Assembly: GCA_965278995.1 (NCBI GenBank)
Contig: OZ257136.1
Span: 4,154,001-4,218,000, forward strand
Source of the DNA: JADJYF01 sp965278995
Lineage (GTDB): Bacteria; Pseudomonadota; Gammaproteobacteria; Ga0077536
Length of the DNA stretch: 64,000 bases
Direction: 5' to 3'
The number at the start of each line of letters is the position of its first letter. Within the stretch, counting starts at the first letter, position 1. Below the pieces are notes generated by a model, which saw only the letters and a program-made list of their open reading frames with translations, did not search any database and was not told the DNA's origin. Below, one piece after another: positions 8,981 to 17,503 of the stretch. The translations under genes were made by a program, and so were the position numbers.

Positions 8981-11848
8981 TCATGCAAAAACGCTGTTCC
9001 AGATGGCCCTGACCCGCGCCCGGTGCTGCTCGAAACCGGCGGCATCGACCACGCCGTCGGCCTGTTGCAAGGTCGAGCGGTGGATTTCTGCACGCATCGC
9101 GAAGTAGGCGTCATGCAGCGTGCTGCAAGTGCCGGTCTTCCAGAGACCGAGCTCGGCGATGATTTCGAGGGTGCGCAGGTTGTCGGACCAGACGAGCAAT
9201 TGCGGGTGTTCGCATGCCCATCTGAGGACCGCGTATTGCACCATAAATTCGATATCAGTAATACCGCCGAGGCCGTGTTTGAGATCGAAGCGACCGGGTC
9301 CCGCGCGGTCATGCTCGGCCAGCATGCGCTGGCGCATTCCGGTGATTTCGGCTTCGAGCTCCGCGAGTTCGCGCGGCCGCGCCAATACGGCACCACGCAG
9401 AGCGCTGAACTGTGAGCCGAGCGTCCGATCACCGGCCACCGCGCGGGCACGCACCAGGGCCTGCTGCTCCCACACCCAGGCCTCGTCGCGCAGGTAACTG
9501 GCCAACGCATCCAGGCTCGTGACCAGTTGACCGGCTGCGCCATTCGGCCGCAAGCGGGTATCGACTTCGTATGCCGCGCCGGATGGCGTGGCCGTGCTCA
9601 GAATATGAATCAAGCGCTGAACGAGCCGGGTGAAAAAGACGTTGTTCTCGATCACGCGCGGGCCACTGGTCTGCTGCGTCTGGCCGGCGCTGTCGTGAAC
9701 GAACACGAGATCCAGGTCTGATCCGTAACCGAGTTCCCATCCCCCAAGCTTGCCGTAGCCGATGACGGTCAGGCACGCACGGCGCTCCACGCCGCGGTCA
9801 TCGACACAACGGGGCTCACCGAAACGCGCCGCCAGATCGCGCCAGGCCAGCGCCAGCGCGGCAGCGACGCTCGCCTCTGCTATGTGCGTCAGTTGGTTGC
9901 TCACTTCGGCGACGGGAAACTGCCCGGTGATGTCACTCGCTGCAACGCGCAATACCTGCTGATTCTTGAACGCACGCAGCGCTTCCATCGCGCTTTCCAG
10001 ATCATCGGCGACTACCACCTGCTGGCGGGCGAGTTCGGCCAGTCGGACCTGATCCGGCGGCGAATACAGCACCCCCGGATCGAGCAGCTCGTCCAGCAGT
10101 ATCGGGTAGCGCGTGATCTGATCGGCAATCCACGGGCTGGCATCGAACAATTCAATCAGGCGTTTAACAGCGCCGGGGTTGTCGATCAGGAAAGCGAGAT
10201 AGACGCTGCGTCGCGCAATGGCGTGGATCAGCTCACCGAGGCGGCGCTGCGCTGGCGGCGACATCGCACTGCGTTGCATGGTCTCGAGCAATCCTGGCAT
10301 CAGACGATCGAGACGATCACGACCTGTGCGACTCAAGCGGTTGGCGAAACGCGGCGCTTTCAGTTCGACGATGACATCGACAATCGCCTCATCGGCAGCA
10401 ATGCCCGCAGCGGCGAGGCGAACTTCGATGCGGTCACGCTCCTCTGCGCCGGACCAGACGTCCTGCCATGGTGAACGATCACTGGCTGCGCCGTCACCGG
10501 CTACTACCGCCGGCGCCAGCAGTTCGGCAAAGCGCCGGCTGGTTGCTGTGCGCGCAGCGTCGAGTCGTGCTGCGAAAGTAGGCCAATCGGGATCGCCGCT
10601 GGCGTAGGCGAGTCGTGCGCGACCGCTTGCCTCGCGTGGTATTCGATGCGTCTGCTCGTCATGCACTTCTTGCAGGCGGTGTTCGGTCGTGCGCAGAAAC
10701 CGGTAGGCGCCGCTGAGACTGCTGACATCGTCGGCCGACAACAGTCCTAGCTCGGCGCAGGCCTGCAGCGTCGTCAACAGTGAGCGATCGCGCAGGCGCG
10801 CTTCGCGACCGCCCCGCGTTAATTGGAATAATTGCGCAGTGAACTCGATTTCGCGAATGCCGCCGGTCCCGCGCTTGACGTCGTCCTGCAGCTCGCGGGT
10901 GTTCGCCTCGCGATTGATCGAGGCTTTCATGTCACGCAGCGCGTCGAGCGCGCCGTAGTCGAGATAGCGACGATAAATGAACGGCCTTACCAGCGCCGCG
11001 AGTCCCGCCTGCAACCGCGGCCCACCGGACAGCGCGCGTGCCTTGATCAAGGCATAACGTTCCCAGTCGCGCCCGTGCACCGAATAGTAATGCTCGAGCG
11101 CACCCAGGCTACTCGTCAGCGGACCACTGTCGCCGAAAGGTCGCAGGCGCATATCGACACGGAAGACGAAGCCATCGACCGTGGTCTCGTTCAGCAGCGC
11201 GATGAAGTCGCGGCCGATGCGATCGAAATAATCCTGATGATCGAGTTCCTTGCGCCCGCCGACAGTTGTACCGGGATCTTCGTAGACGAAGATCAGATCG
11301 ATATCGGACGAAAAATTGAGCTCGCGTCCGCCGAGCTTGCCCATCCCCAGAACCAGCAGTTCGAGCGGCGCGCCATCGCGGTCGAGCGCGCGACCGAGAC
11401 GCGCAGCAGCCTGACCGTGCAACCACCGAACTGCGGCGGCAATAATCGCATCGGCACAGGACGACAGCTCGCCCATGATCGTCACGACGTCGACGTCCTG
11501 CATCAGATCGCGCCACGCGATGCGCGTGAATTCACTACGCCGGAACCGACGCAATGCGCGCTGCGCAGCCGCCATGTCGGTGGACTGCGTCAGCAGTCGG
11601 TCGATTTCCGCGGCGTAGTCTGCAACCGTGCGTGGCCGCGGCAATGCGGGATCCGCCAGCATCTGGGCGAATGCTTGTGGCTCACGGATGGCGTACTCGG
11701 CGATGAACGGGCTCTTGGCGAACGCCGCGATGACGTCCGGCGCGATGACGCTGCCGTCGGCAACCTCGGCATAGCGGTCCAGCAGCGGCAGCAAGTCTTC
11801 CCACAGGATGGGTGGCAGGTCTGCAGGCCGGGTCAGGCTTTCGATCAT
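8981..11848 (-). CDS. glnE: Bifunctional glutamine synthetase adenylyltransferase/deadenylase
   Basis: Controls glutamine synthetase by adding or removing AMP in response to PII and glutamine. It has two nucleotidyltransferase domains. The N-terminal deadenylase has LGMGKLGGRELNFSSDIDLI and DMRLRPFGDSGPL. The C-terminal adenylylase has IGYGKLGGWELGYGSDLDLV and DTRLRPNGAAG. Together these are the classic duplicated layout. From the ATG at 11848 (MIESLTRPADLP) it is 955 residues. The frame is open to an ATG at 11941, but that would leave only 26 bp to the divergent aminotransferase, so the shorter form is preferred; this is uncertain. It is followed directly by ilvE. Confidence 0.96.
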   Translation of the reverse strand: MIESLTRPADLPPILWEDLLPLLDRYAEVADGSVIAPDVIAAFAKSPFIAEYAIREPQAFAQMLADPALPRPRTVADYAAEIDRLLTQSTDMAAAQRALRRFRRSEFTRIAWRDLMQDVDVVTIMGELSSCADAIIAAAVRWLHGQAAARLGRALDRDGAPLELLVLGMGKLGGRELNFSSDIDLIFVYEDPGTTVGGRKELDHQDYFDRIGRDFIALLNETTVDGFVFRVDMRLRPFGDSGPLTSSLGALEHYYSVHGRDWERYALIKARALSGGPRLQAGLAALVRPFIYRRYLDYGALDALRDMKASINREANTRELQDDVKRGTGGIREIEFTAQLFQLTRGGREARLRDRSLLTTLQACAELGLLSADDVSSLSGAYRFLRTTEHRLQEVHDEQTHRIPREASGRARLAYASGDPDWPTFAARLDAARTATSRRFAELLAPAVVAGDGAASDRSPWQDVWSGAEERDRIEVRLAAAGIAADEAIVDVIVELKAPRFANRLSRTGRDRLDRLMPGLLETMQRSAMSPPAQRRLGELIHAIARRSVYLAFLIDNPGAVKRLIELFDASPWIADQITRYPILLDELLDPGVLYSPPDQVRLAELARQQVVVADDLESAMEALRAFKNQQVLRVAASDITGQFPVAEVSNQLTHIAEASVAAALALAWRDLAARFGEPRCVDDRGVERRACLTVIGYGKLGGWELGYGSDLDLVFVHDSAGQTQQTSGPRVIENNVFFTRLVQRLIHILSTATPSGAAYEVDTRLRPNGAAGQLVTSLDALASYLRDEAWVWEQQALVRARAVAGDRTLGSQFSALRGAVLARPRELAELEAEITGMRQRMLAEHDRAGPGRFDLKHGLGGITDIEFMVQYAVLRWACEHPQLLVWSDNLRTLEIIAELGLWKTGTCSTLHDAYFAMRAEIHRSTLQQADGVVDAAGFEQHRARVRAIWNSVFA

Positions 11849-11967
11849 GCGCACGTTTCCGACGGCGGCGAAGCTGGCTCGCCACAATTGATCAATAATG
11901 GACCTATGATCGGCGTTGAACAGGCCGACCATCGCCACCATTGTCCACCAGAACGTAAATCCGAGTC

Positions 11968-13128
11968 ATGACCACGCAAACGCCGGCCCTGATCAGCAAG
12001 CTGCCCGATGTCGGCACCACGATTTTTACGGTCATGTCGCAGATGGCGCATGATTACCAGGCCATCAACCTGTCGCAGGGCTATCCCGACTACGACGGGC
12101 CTGCGCTGCTCACGGAGCGTCTGGCGTGGTATGTCACCAACGGCTACAACCAGTACGCCCCGCTCGCTGGCGTACCTGCGCTGCGCGAGCAGATTGCGCG
12201 CAAAATTGAGCGGTTCTACGGCCGTCGCGTCGATGCCGCTACCGAGATCACGGTAACGCCGGGTGCGACCGAAGCGATTTATTGCGCGGTTACGGCATGC
12301 GTGCGTCCGGGCGACGAAGTGATCATGTTCGACCCGGTCTACGACTGTTATGACCCGGCCGTCCGCCTGGCTGGCGGACGCGCCATCCATCTCGAGTTGA
12401 CCGCCCCGCATTACCGTATCGATTGGGATGCGGTTGAACGACACCTCAGCCCGCGCACGCGCGCCATCATGATCAACTCTCCGCACAATCCGACAGGCAG
12501 TGTGCTGGAAGCTGACGATATTGCACGCCTGACCGAAATCGCGGTCAGGCACGATCTGGTGGTGATCTCGGACGAGGTCTACGAACATCTGGTCTACGAC
12601 GGACGCGAGCACGCCAGTGTGCTCCGCGAACCCCGCCTCGCGGCTCGTTCGTTCGCGGTATTCTCGTTCGGCAAGACGTTTCATGTCACCGGCTGGAAGA
12701 CCGGCTACTGCGTGGCCCCTGCGGCGCTGACCACGGAGCTCCGGCGCGTGCATCAATTCGTCGCGTTTGTCGCGGTCACGCCGCTGCAGCACGCACTCGC
12801 CGATTTCATGGCTTCGACGCCTGAACACCTCGACAATCTGCCGCAGTTCTATCAGCGCAAGCGTGACTTGTTCAATGCCGCGCTGGCCGGCTCGCGTTTC
12901 AAATTAAAGCCCAGCGCCGGCACGTTTTTCCAGCTCGTCGATTACAGCGCAGTAAGTCAGCGCGACGACCTTGCCATGGCCACCTGGTTGACGCAGGAAG
13001 TCGGCGTCGCTGCCATCCCGATGTCGGTTTTCTATCAGTCCCCTCCCGGTGACCGTTGTGTGCGTTTCTGTTTCTGCAAGGAAGACGAGACCCTGCGTCT
13101 GGCGGCGGCAAAGCTATCCGTTCTGTGA
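11968..13128 (+). CDS. Methionine-type PLP aminotransferase (class I/II, YbdL-like)
   Basis: Fold-type I aminotransferase of 386 residues, most like the methionine/kynurenine aminotransferase group that includes E. coli YbdL. It has an AINLSQGYPDYDGPALL N-terminal segment and VTPGATEAIYCAVTACVRPGDEV at the cofactor phosphate site. It also has MINSPHNPTGSVL with the conserved Asn-Pro, VISDEVYEHLVYDG with the PLP-ring Asp/Tyr, and FSFGKTFHVTGWKTGYC, where the lysine of SFGKTFH forms the Schiff base. It is divergent from glnE. A MITE-like palindromic repeat begins 26 bp after the stop. The exact amino donor is inferred from family resemblance only. Confidence 0.9.
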   Translation: MTTQTPALISKLPDVGTTIFTVMSQMAHDYQAINLSQGYPDYDGPALLTERLAWYVTNGYNQYAPLAGVPALREQIARKIERFYGRRVDAATEITVTPGATEAIYCAVTACVRPGDEVIMFDPVYDCYDPAVRLAGGRAIHLELTAPHYRIDWDAVERHLSPRTRAIMINSPHNPTGSVLEADDIARLTEIAVRHDLVVISDEVYEHLVYDGREHASVLREPRLAARSFAVFSFGKTFHVTGWKTGYCVAPAALTTELRRVHQFVAFVAVTPLQHALADFMASTPEHLDNLPQFYQRKRDLFNAALAGSRFKLKPSAGTFFQLVDYSAVSQRDDLAMATWLTQEVGVAAIPMSVFYQSPPGDRCVRFCFCKEDETLRLAAAKLSVL

Positions 13129-13153
13129 TTGACAGCCCCCGGCAGAAAGCTAA

Positions 13154-13293
13154 CAGGCTGGTGAAAAACGTTGCGAGCGAAGGCAGGACAAGGCGCGCGA
13201 GCGCGCAAAACCGGAGTTTACATGGAGTAAATGAGGATTTTGCGCGCTCGTGCAACGCAGTCATGCCAAGCGCAGTAGTTTTTCACCAGCCTG
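13154..13293. repeat. 140-bp palindromic MITE-like element with perfect 16-bp terminal inverted repeats
   Basis: Starts CAGGCTGGTGAAAAAC and ends GTTTTTCACCAGCCTG, exact reverse complements. It contains an internal stem of GAGCGCGCAAAA..TTTAC against GTAAA..TTTTGCGCGCTC around a short loop near 13217. The element is flanked on both sides by CTAA (13150-13153 and 13294-13297), consistent with a 4-bp target duplication. No ORF lies inside, so it would need a transposase in trans. It sits between convergent genes and could form a long hairpin in either transcript. Confidence 0.8.
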
Positions 13294-13725
13294 CTAATCC
13301 CGCTCAATGCGGAATTCGCCGTCGAGTGTGTGCTTGGCGGTCGGCGAGGTCTGCTGGCCGCGTAGCACGAACAGACGCTGGCCGAGCGTACGGGCGAGCA
13401 GCTGGCGGATGCCGGGCAGCAGGCAGATAAAGCCGATGACGTCGGTCACGAAGCCCGGTGTGAGCAGCAGTACGGCGGTCAGCAGCAGCACCAGCCCTTC
13501 GAGCAGTTCGTGTGCAGGCAGCTCGCCGCGGCGCAGAGCCTCTTGCACCCGGGCAAGTGTCACCAACCCCTGGATGCGCAACAACCAGCTGCCGAGCACA
13601 GCGGTTGCAATGACGAGCAGCACGGTCCACCAGGCGCCAATCACCTGCCCAACCGAGATCAGGACATAGATTTCGATCAGCGGGAGGCCGAGCAACAGGC
13701 AGAACAGAACGATAAAGACCGGCAT
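13294..13725 (-). CDS. fxsA: FxsA family inner-membrane protein
   Basis: Small polytopic membrane protein. In E. coli, FxsA overproduction relieves exclusion of phage T7 by the F plasmid; its normal job is unknown. The chosen ATG gives MPVFIVLFCLLLGLPLIEIY; an upstream in-frame TTG was rejected. The 143-residue product has hydrophobic segments at about residues 2-20, 23-42 and 73-105 (LLEGLVLLLTAVLLLTPGFVTDVIGFICLLP). The TPGFxTDxxGF motif is the family signature. The stop codon TAG is made by the CTA of the CTAA that flanks the palindromic element, so that element abuts the very last codon. Confidence 0.92.
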   Translation of the reverse strand: MPVFIVLFCLLLGLPLIEIYVLISVGQVIGAWWTVLLVIATAVLGSWLLRIQGLVTLARVQEALRRGELPAHELLEGLVLLLTAVLLLTPGFVTDVIGFICLLPGIRQLLARTLGQRLFVLRGQQTSPTAKHTLDGEFRIERD

Positions 13726-13939
13726 GGCAGTGGCGTGGAATATCCGGGTAGGCAAGCGTTGCTGCGGGCGGAGCGTTTAACAATGGTACATGGCGACCGC
13801 TGGGCCAGATTACAATAGAAACGATCGATGCAGCGACTGTGCGAGCCACCGCCGTTGCGTGTCCCTATGTAATGGCGACCTTATGAACTACGGCAATGCG
13901 TCGCTGTCCCTCCTGCACCTGTTCGGCAGACCCTGTGTA

Positions 13940-15823
13940 ATGCATGAACGATTCCGTCACGCCCTGACAGCACTTCTGCTGCTGGCTGCCCCGCTGCCTG
14001 CGCTGGCCGGATTGTTCGACGCCTGGTCAGGGGAGAGCGAGTCCGCGCGTCTCGGCAAGGAGCGCGACTTTCTGCCGGCCGACGAGGCTTTTCAATTGCG
14101 CGAAACCGCGGCGATCGATGGCCGCCAGACGCTCACCTTCACGATTGCACCGGGTTATTACCTCTATCGTGATCGCCTGCAGATACGCCCGTTGAGCGAG
14201 GGCCTGACGTTCGCGCCGCTGGCGTTACCGGCCGGCGAAGCGAAACACGATGAGGAATTCGGCGATGTGATCATCTATCGCAATGCCGTGACTTTCGATG
14301 TGCAGCCGACCGCGTGGCCGCCCGGCAGCACATTGCCGGAAGCCGAGATCCGTTACATGGGCTGCGCCGAGGATGGCATCTGCTATCCGCCGATCAAGAA
14401 ATCGCTGGCCTTCACCCGCCCACTGCAGGCCGGGACGGTGGCGGTTACGAGTCGGATCACGACGCCGTCTGATGCGGACCATACCAATATCTATCCCGGC
14501 ACCGCGACGTCATTGTCGGTGACCGACACCATCACCGCCGACCTCGGCCGTCGTACCCTCTTGGCGACGCTGCTGACGTTCTTCGGTCTCGGCCTGTTGC
14601 TGGCGCTCACTCCCTGCGTACTGCCAATGGTGCCGATACTGTCCGGCATCATCGTCGGTCAAGGCCGCCAGGTCTCGACGTCGCGGGCACTCGCCCTGTC
14701 GACGACCTATGTCGTGGCGATGGCGCTGGCTTATGCCGGCGCCGGTGTTGCCGCCGGACTGCTCGGGCGGAATCTGCAAGCCACTTTCCAGCATCCGGCA
14801 GTCATCATCGTGTTCAGTGCCATCTTTGTCGCGCTCGCGCTGTCGATGTTCGGGCTGTTCGAACTCGCCTTGCCGGGCGCGTTGCAGTCGCGTCTGGACA
14901 GCGTCAGCCGCACACAGCGCAGCGGCAGTTACGGCGGCGTGGCTGCGATGGGTGTGCTTTCCGCCATCATCGTCGGCCCGTGCGTGGCGCCGCCATTGGC
15001 TGGCGCGCTGGCTTACATCGGCCAGACCGGCTCGGCCGTGACCGGTGGCAGTGCATTGTTCGCGCTCGGACTCGGCATGGGCGTGCCGTTGATCGTGCTC
15101 GGCACCTCGGCCGGCGCGCTGTTGCCGCGCGCAGGTGCGTGGATGACCGGCATCAAGCAGGTCTTCGGCGTCATCCTGCTCGGCGTCGCTGTGTGGTTCC
15201 TCTCGCGCATCGTCAGCGGCCCATTGGCACTGACGCTGTGGGCGCTGTTGCTGATCGGCTCGGCAATGTTTATGGGTACGCTCGAGGGCATGCGGCCGGG
15301 CGCACCCGCTGTTCGTCGATTGACCCAGGGCCTTGGTCTCGCGTTCCTGCTGTATGGTGCCGTGCTGATCGTCGGCGCCGCTGCCGGTGCCAATGATCCG
15401 CTCGCGCCGCTCGCGCCGCTGCTCGGTGACCAGCGCGCTTCGACAGCGACAGTGCCGGCGTTCATCACGGTGAAGTCGGTCGTTGAACTGGATACGCAGT
15501 TGAAACGTGCGGCCAGCGAGCGTCGCGCCGTCATGCTCGATGTCTATGCCGACTGGTGCATCGAGTGCAAACACCTCGAGAGCCAGACGTTTGCCGATCC
15601 CGCGATCGCCTCGCGATTGGCGCAGCTGGTAACGCTGCGCGCCGATGTCACGGCCGACGACGCCATCGACCGCGCGCTGCTGCAGCGGTTTGGTCTGTAC
15701 GGACCACCGGCGGTGCTATTTTTCATCGGCGGAGAAGAGTTGCGTGCACTGCGCCTGGTCGGTTTCGCGGGACCGGCCGCTTTCGGCGCGCAGCTTGCGC
15801 AGGTCGAGGCGGCGCTTAAATGA
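13940..15823 (+). CDS. dsbD: Thiol:disulfide interchange protein DsbD
   Basis: Carries electrons from cytoplasmic thioredoxin across the inner membrane to periplasmic DsbC, DsbG and CcmG-type proteins. The ATG giving MHERFRHALTALLLLAAPLP was chosen because it begins a clear signal peptide; the upstream in-frame extension has no family match. Alpha domain: GCAEDGICYPP with Cys142 and Cys148. Beta domain: about eight hydrophobic helices with TPCVLPMVPILSG (Cys226) and GPCVAPPLAG (Cys348). Gamma domain: YADWCIECKHLE with Cys540 and Cys543. All three redox pairs are intact in 627 residues. A TACAAT at 13811 may be its -10 box. It overlaps the next gene by 4 bp. Confidence 0.97.
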   Translation: MHERFRHALTALLLLAAPLPALAGLFDAWSGESESARLGKERDFLPADEAFQLRETAAIDGRQTLTFTIAPGYYLYRDRLQIRPLSEGLTFAPLALPAGEAKHDEEFGDVIIYRNAVTFDVQPTAWPPGSTLPEAEIRYMGCAEDGICYPPIKKSLAFTRPLQAGTVAVTSRITTPSDADHTNIYPGTATSLSVTDTITADLGRRTLLATLLTFFGLGLLLALTPCVLPMVPILSGIIVGQGRQVSTSRALALSTTYVVAMALAYAGAGVAAGLLGRNLQATFQHPAVIIVFSAIFVALALSMFGLFELALPGALQSRLDSVSRTQRSGSYGGVAAMGVLSAIIVGPCVAPPLAGALAYIGQTGSAVTGGSALFALGLGMGVPLIVLGTSAGALLPRAGAWMTGIKQVFGVILLGVAVWFLSRIVSGPLALTLWALLLIGSAMFMGTLEGMRPGAPAVRRLTQGLGLAFLLYGAVLIVGAAAGANDPLAPLAPLLGDQRASTATVPAFITVKSVVELDTQLKRAASERRAVMLDVYADWCIECKHLESQTFADPAIASRLAQLVTLRADVTADDAIDRALLQRFGLYGPPAVLFFIGGEELRALRLVGFAGPAAFGAQLAQVEAALK

Positions 15824-16434
15824 GCGCCCGCTATCTCGCCGCGTTGGCGCTTGCACTACTGGCCGGCACCGCCGGCTATGTCACCCACCAGATCAGCCGG
15901 CAGGTGCCGCCGATCGGCGCCCCTGCCGATCTCTCCAGCCCGCCCGCCACCACAGCGGCCGCCGGGAGTGGCACGCCATCCGAGAAGGCGCCATTAGCGT
16001 GGTCGTTCAAGAATATCGACGGGACGCAGACGGCGCTGTCGAGCTGGCTCGGCCAGGTGCTGGTGGTCAATTTCTGGGCAACTTGGTGCCCACCTTGCCT
16101 GCATGAGATCCCGGTCTTCATCGAGTTGCAGCAACGCCATGCGCCCGCCGGTCTGCAGGTCGTCGGTATAGCGCTCGATCAACTGGACGCCGTTCAGCCT
16201 TTCGTGACGGAGCATGGCCTCAATTATCCGATACTGTTAGGCGACGACGACGTCGCCCGCTATATGCTCACGCTCGGGAACGATATCGGCGCATTGCCGT
16301 TCACCGTGGTGTTCGCGCGTGACGGCCAGATAGCGCTGACGCATCGTGGCGAATGGGCAGCAGACGCGGCCGCCGCTGCACTGAACAAGCTGCTGGCAGG
16401 ACCTCGCGCAGCGCCAGAGCCGGCTGCGAAGTAA
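15820..16434 (+). CDS. TlpA/ResA-like membrane-anchored thioredoxin
   Basis: Periplasmic thioredoxin-like protein of 204 residues. An N-terminal hydrophobic stretch (about residues 5-20, YLAALALALLAGTAGYV) serves as anchor or signal, followed by a Pro/Ala/Ser-rich linker. The thioredoxin fold has the redox site VVNFWATWCPPCLHEIPVF (Cys90 and Cys93) and the cis-proline region GALPFTVVFARDG. Its ATG overlaps the dsbD stop (ATGA), so the two are co-translated. This suggests DsbD keeps it reduced. Possible roles are cytochrome c maturation or general periplasmic disulfide reduction; the target is not visible here. It ends Pro/Ala-rich. Confidence 0.9.
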   Translation: MSARYLAALALALLAGTAGYVTHQISRQVPPIGAPADLSSPPATTAAAGSGTPSEKAPLAWSFKNIDGTQTALSSWLGQVLVVNFWATWCPPCLHEIPVFIELQQRHAPAGLQVVGIALDQLDAVQPFVTEHGLNYPILLGDDDVARYMLTLGNDIGALPFTVVFARDGQIALTHRGEWAADAAAAALNKLLAGPRAAPEPAAK

Positions 16435-16520
16435 CGCGAACATCGCCAAATACGTTCACATCAGTCGCCAGCCGTGCTAACTTCCGCGCCATTCCATGAA
16501 GCTGGAGCCGGAGCGGCGCA

Positions 16521-16964
16521 GTGGCAAATCTGCTGGTCATCAATGGCCCTAATCTGAACCTGCTCGGCAGCCGCGAACCGGCTGTCTACGGAGCCACGAC
16601 GCTGGCCGAGCTGGAAGCGCGCCTGATCGCCTGTGCCCAGTCGCTGGGCCACCAGTTGCGCTGTTTTCAGAGCAATGCCGAGGGCGCCGTCCTCGACCGC
16701 ATCCAGGCGGCAGCGGCCGAGCAGATTTCGTTCATCGTCATCAATCCGGGCGGTCTGACCCACACCAGTGTGGTGCTACGCGATGCCCTGCTCGGTGTCG
16801 CCATCCCGTTCATTGAAGTGCACATCTCGAATGTGCATGCCCGCGAAGCGTTTCGCCGCCGCTCGTATCTTTCGGATATTGCCGTCGGCGTCATTTCCGG
16901 ATTGGGCACGCAAGGCTACGAACTGGCGCTCCAGGCCGCTGCCGCCCGTCTCGCGGCGGCCTGA
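16521..16964 (+). CDS. aroQ: 3-dehydroquinate dehydratase, type II
   Basis: Third step of the shikimate pathway, dehydrating 3-dehydroquinate. The 147-residue length fits the small type II enzyme. Signatures are LVINGPNLNLLGSREPAVYG at the N-terminus (active-site Asn, with the catalytic tyrosine and arginine nearby), INPGGLTHTSVVLRDAL, and IEVHISNVHAREAFRRRSYLS near residue 100 with the substrate-binding His and Arg. The start is GTG preceded by GGAGCCGGAGCGG. It leads the conserved aroQ-accB-accC run and probably shares its transcript. Confidence 0.97.
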   Translation: MANLLVINGPNLNLLGSREPAVYGATTLAELEARLIACAQSLGHQLRCFQSNAEGAVLDRIQAAAAEQISFIVINPGGLTHTSVVLRDALLGVAIPFIEVHISNVHAREAFRRRSYLSDIAVGVISGLGTQGYELALQAAAARLAAA

Positions 16965-17050
16965 TTGCGCCGCCAGGTCGCGCTCAGGCAGCGTCGGCCA
17001 GACCCAACAACACAGACCGGCCCGCGCGGACCCGTCGAGAGGACTTGAAG

Positions 17051-17491
17051 GTGGATATCAGAAAGGTCAAGAAGCTCATCGAGCTGCTCGAAGAATCCGG
17101 CGTCGCCGAAATCGAGATCCGCGAAGGCGAAGAGTCTGTCCGCATCAGCCGCGGCCCGGTCGTCCCGTACGCAGCCCCGATGCAACACTATGCTGCGGCG
17201 CCACAGGCCATGACCGGTGCTCCGCCGATTGAAGCACCGACGCCGACGCCGCCGGCCGGTCAGGTCGTCAAATCGCCGATGGTAGGCACGTTTTATACCG
17301 CCTCGACGCCGGAAAGTGCGCCGTTCGTCCGTCTCGGTCAGACCATCAAGGTCGGTGACACGCTGTGCATCATCGAAGCGATGAAAATCATGAATCCGAT
17401 AGAAGCCGAGATCGCCGGCAAAGTCACGGCGGTGCTGGTCGAGAATGGCCACCCGGTGGAATACGAACAGCCGTTGTTCATCGTCGAATAG
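17051..17491 (+). CDS. accB: Biotin carboxyl carrier protein of acetyl-CoA carboxylase
   Basis: Carries the carboxybiotin between AccC and AccAD in the first step of fatty acid synthesis. The GTG start was chosen over a TTG two codons upstream because translation from it gives VDIRKVKKLIELLEESG, matching the MDIRK start of E. coli AccB, and GAGAGGA lies about 8 bp before it. A Pro/Ala-rich linker (about residues 40-75) separates the N-terminal part from the biotinyl domain. That domain has the thumb-like segment VGTFYTASTPESAPFV and the biotin site IIEAMKIMNP with Lys112. The length is 146 residues. accC follows after 12 bp. Confidence 0.97.
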   Translation: MDIRKVKKLIELLEESGVAEIEIREGEESVRISRGPVVPYAAPMQHYAAAPQAMTGAPPIEAPTPTPPAGQVVKSPMVGTFYTASTPESAPFVRLGQTIKVGDTLCIIEAMKIMNPIEAEIAGKVTAVLVENGHPVEYEQPLFIVE

Positions 17492-17503
17492 CCGGGCTTC
17501 ACT

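Noticed and set aside
8959..9543. N-terminal extension of ilvE into glnE
   Set aside because: The extension is glnE read in another frame; IlvE begins at MNFADRDGV with GGAG upstream.
10832..11971. 379-codon plus-strand frame opposite glnE
   Set aside because: Antisense to a clearly conserved gene and no family similarity.
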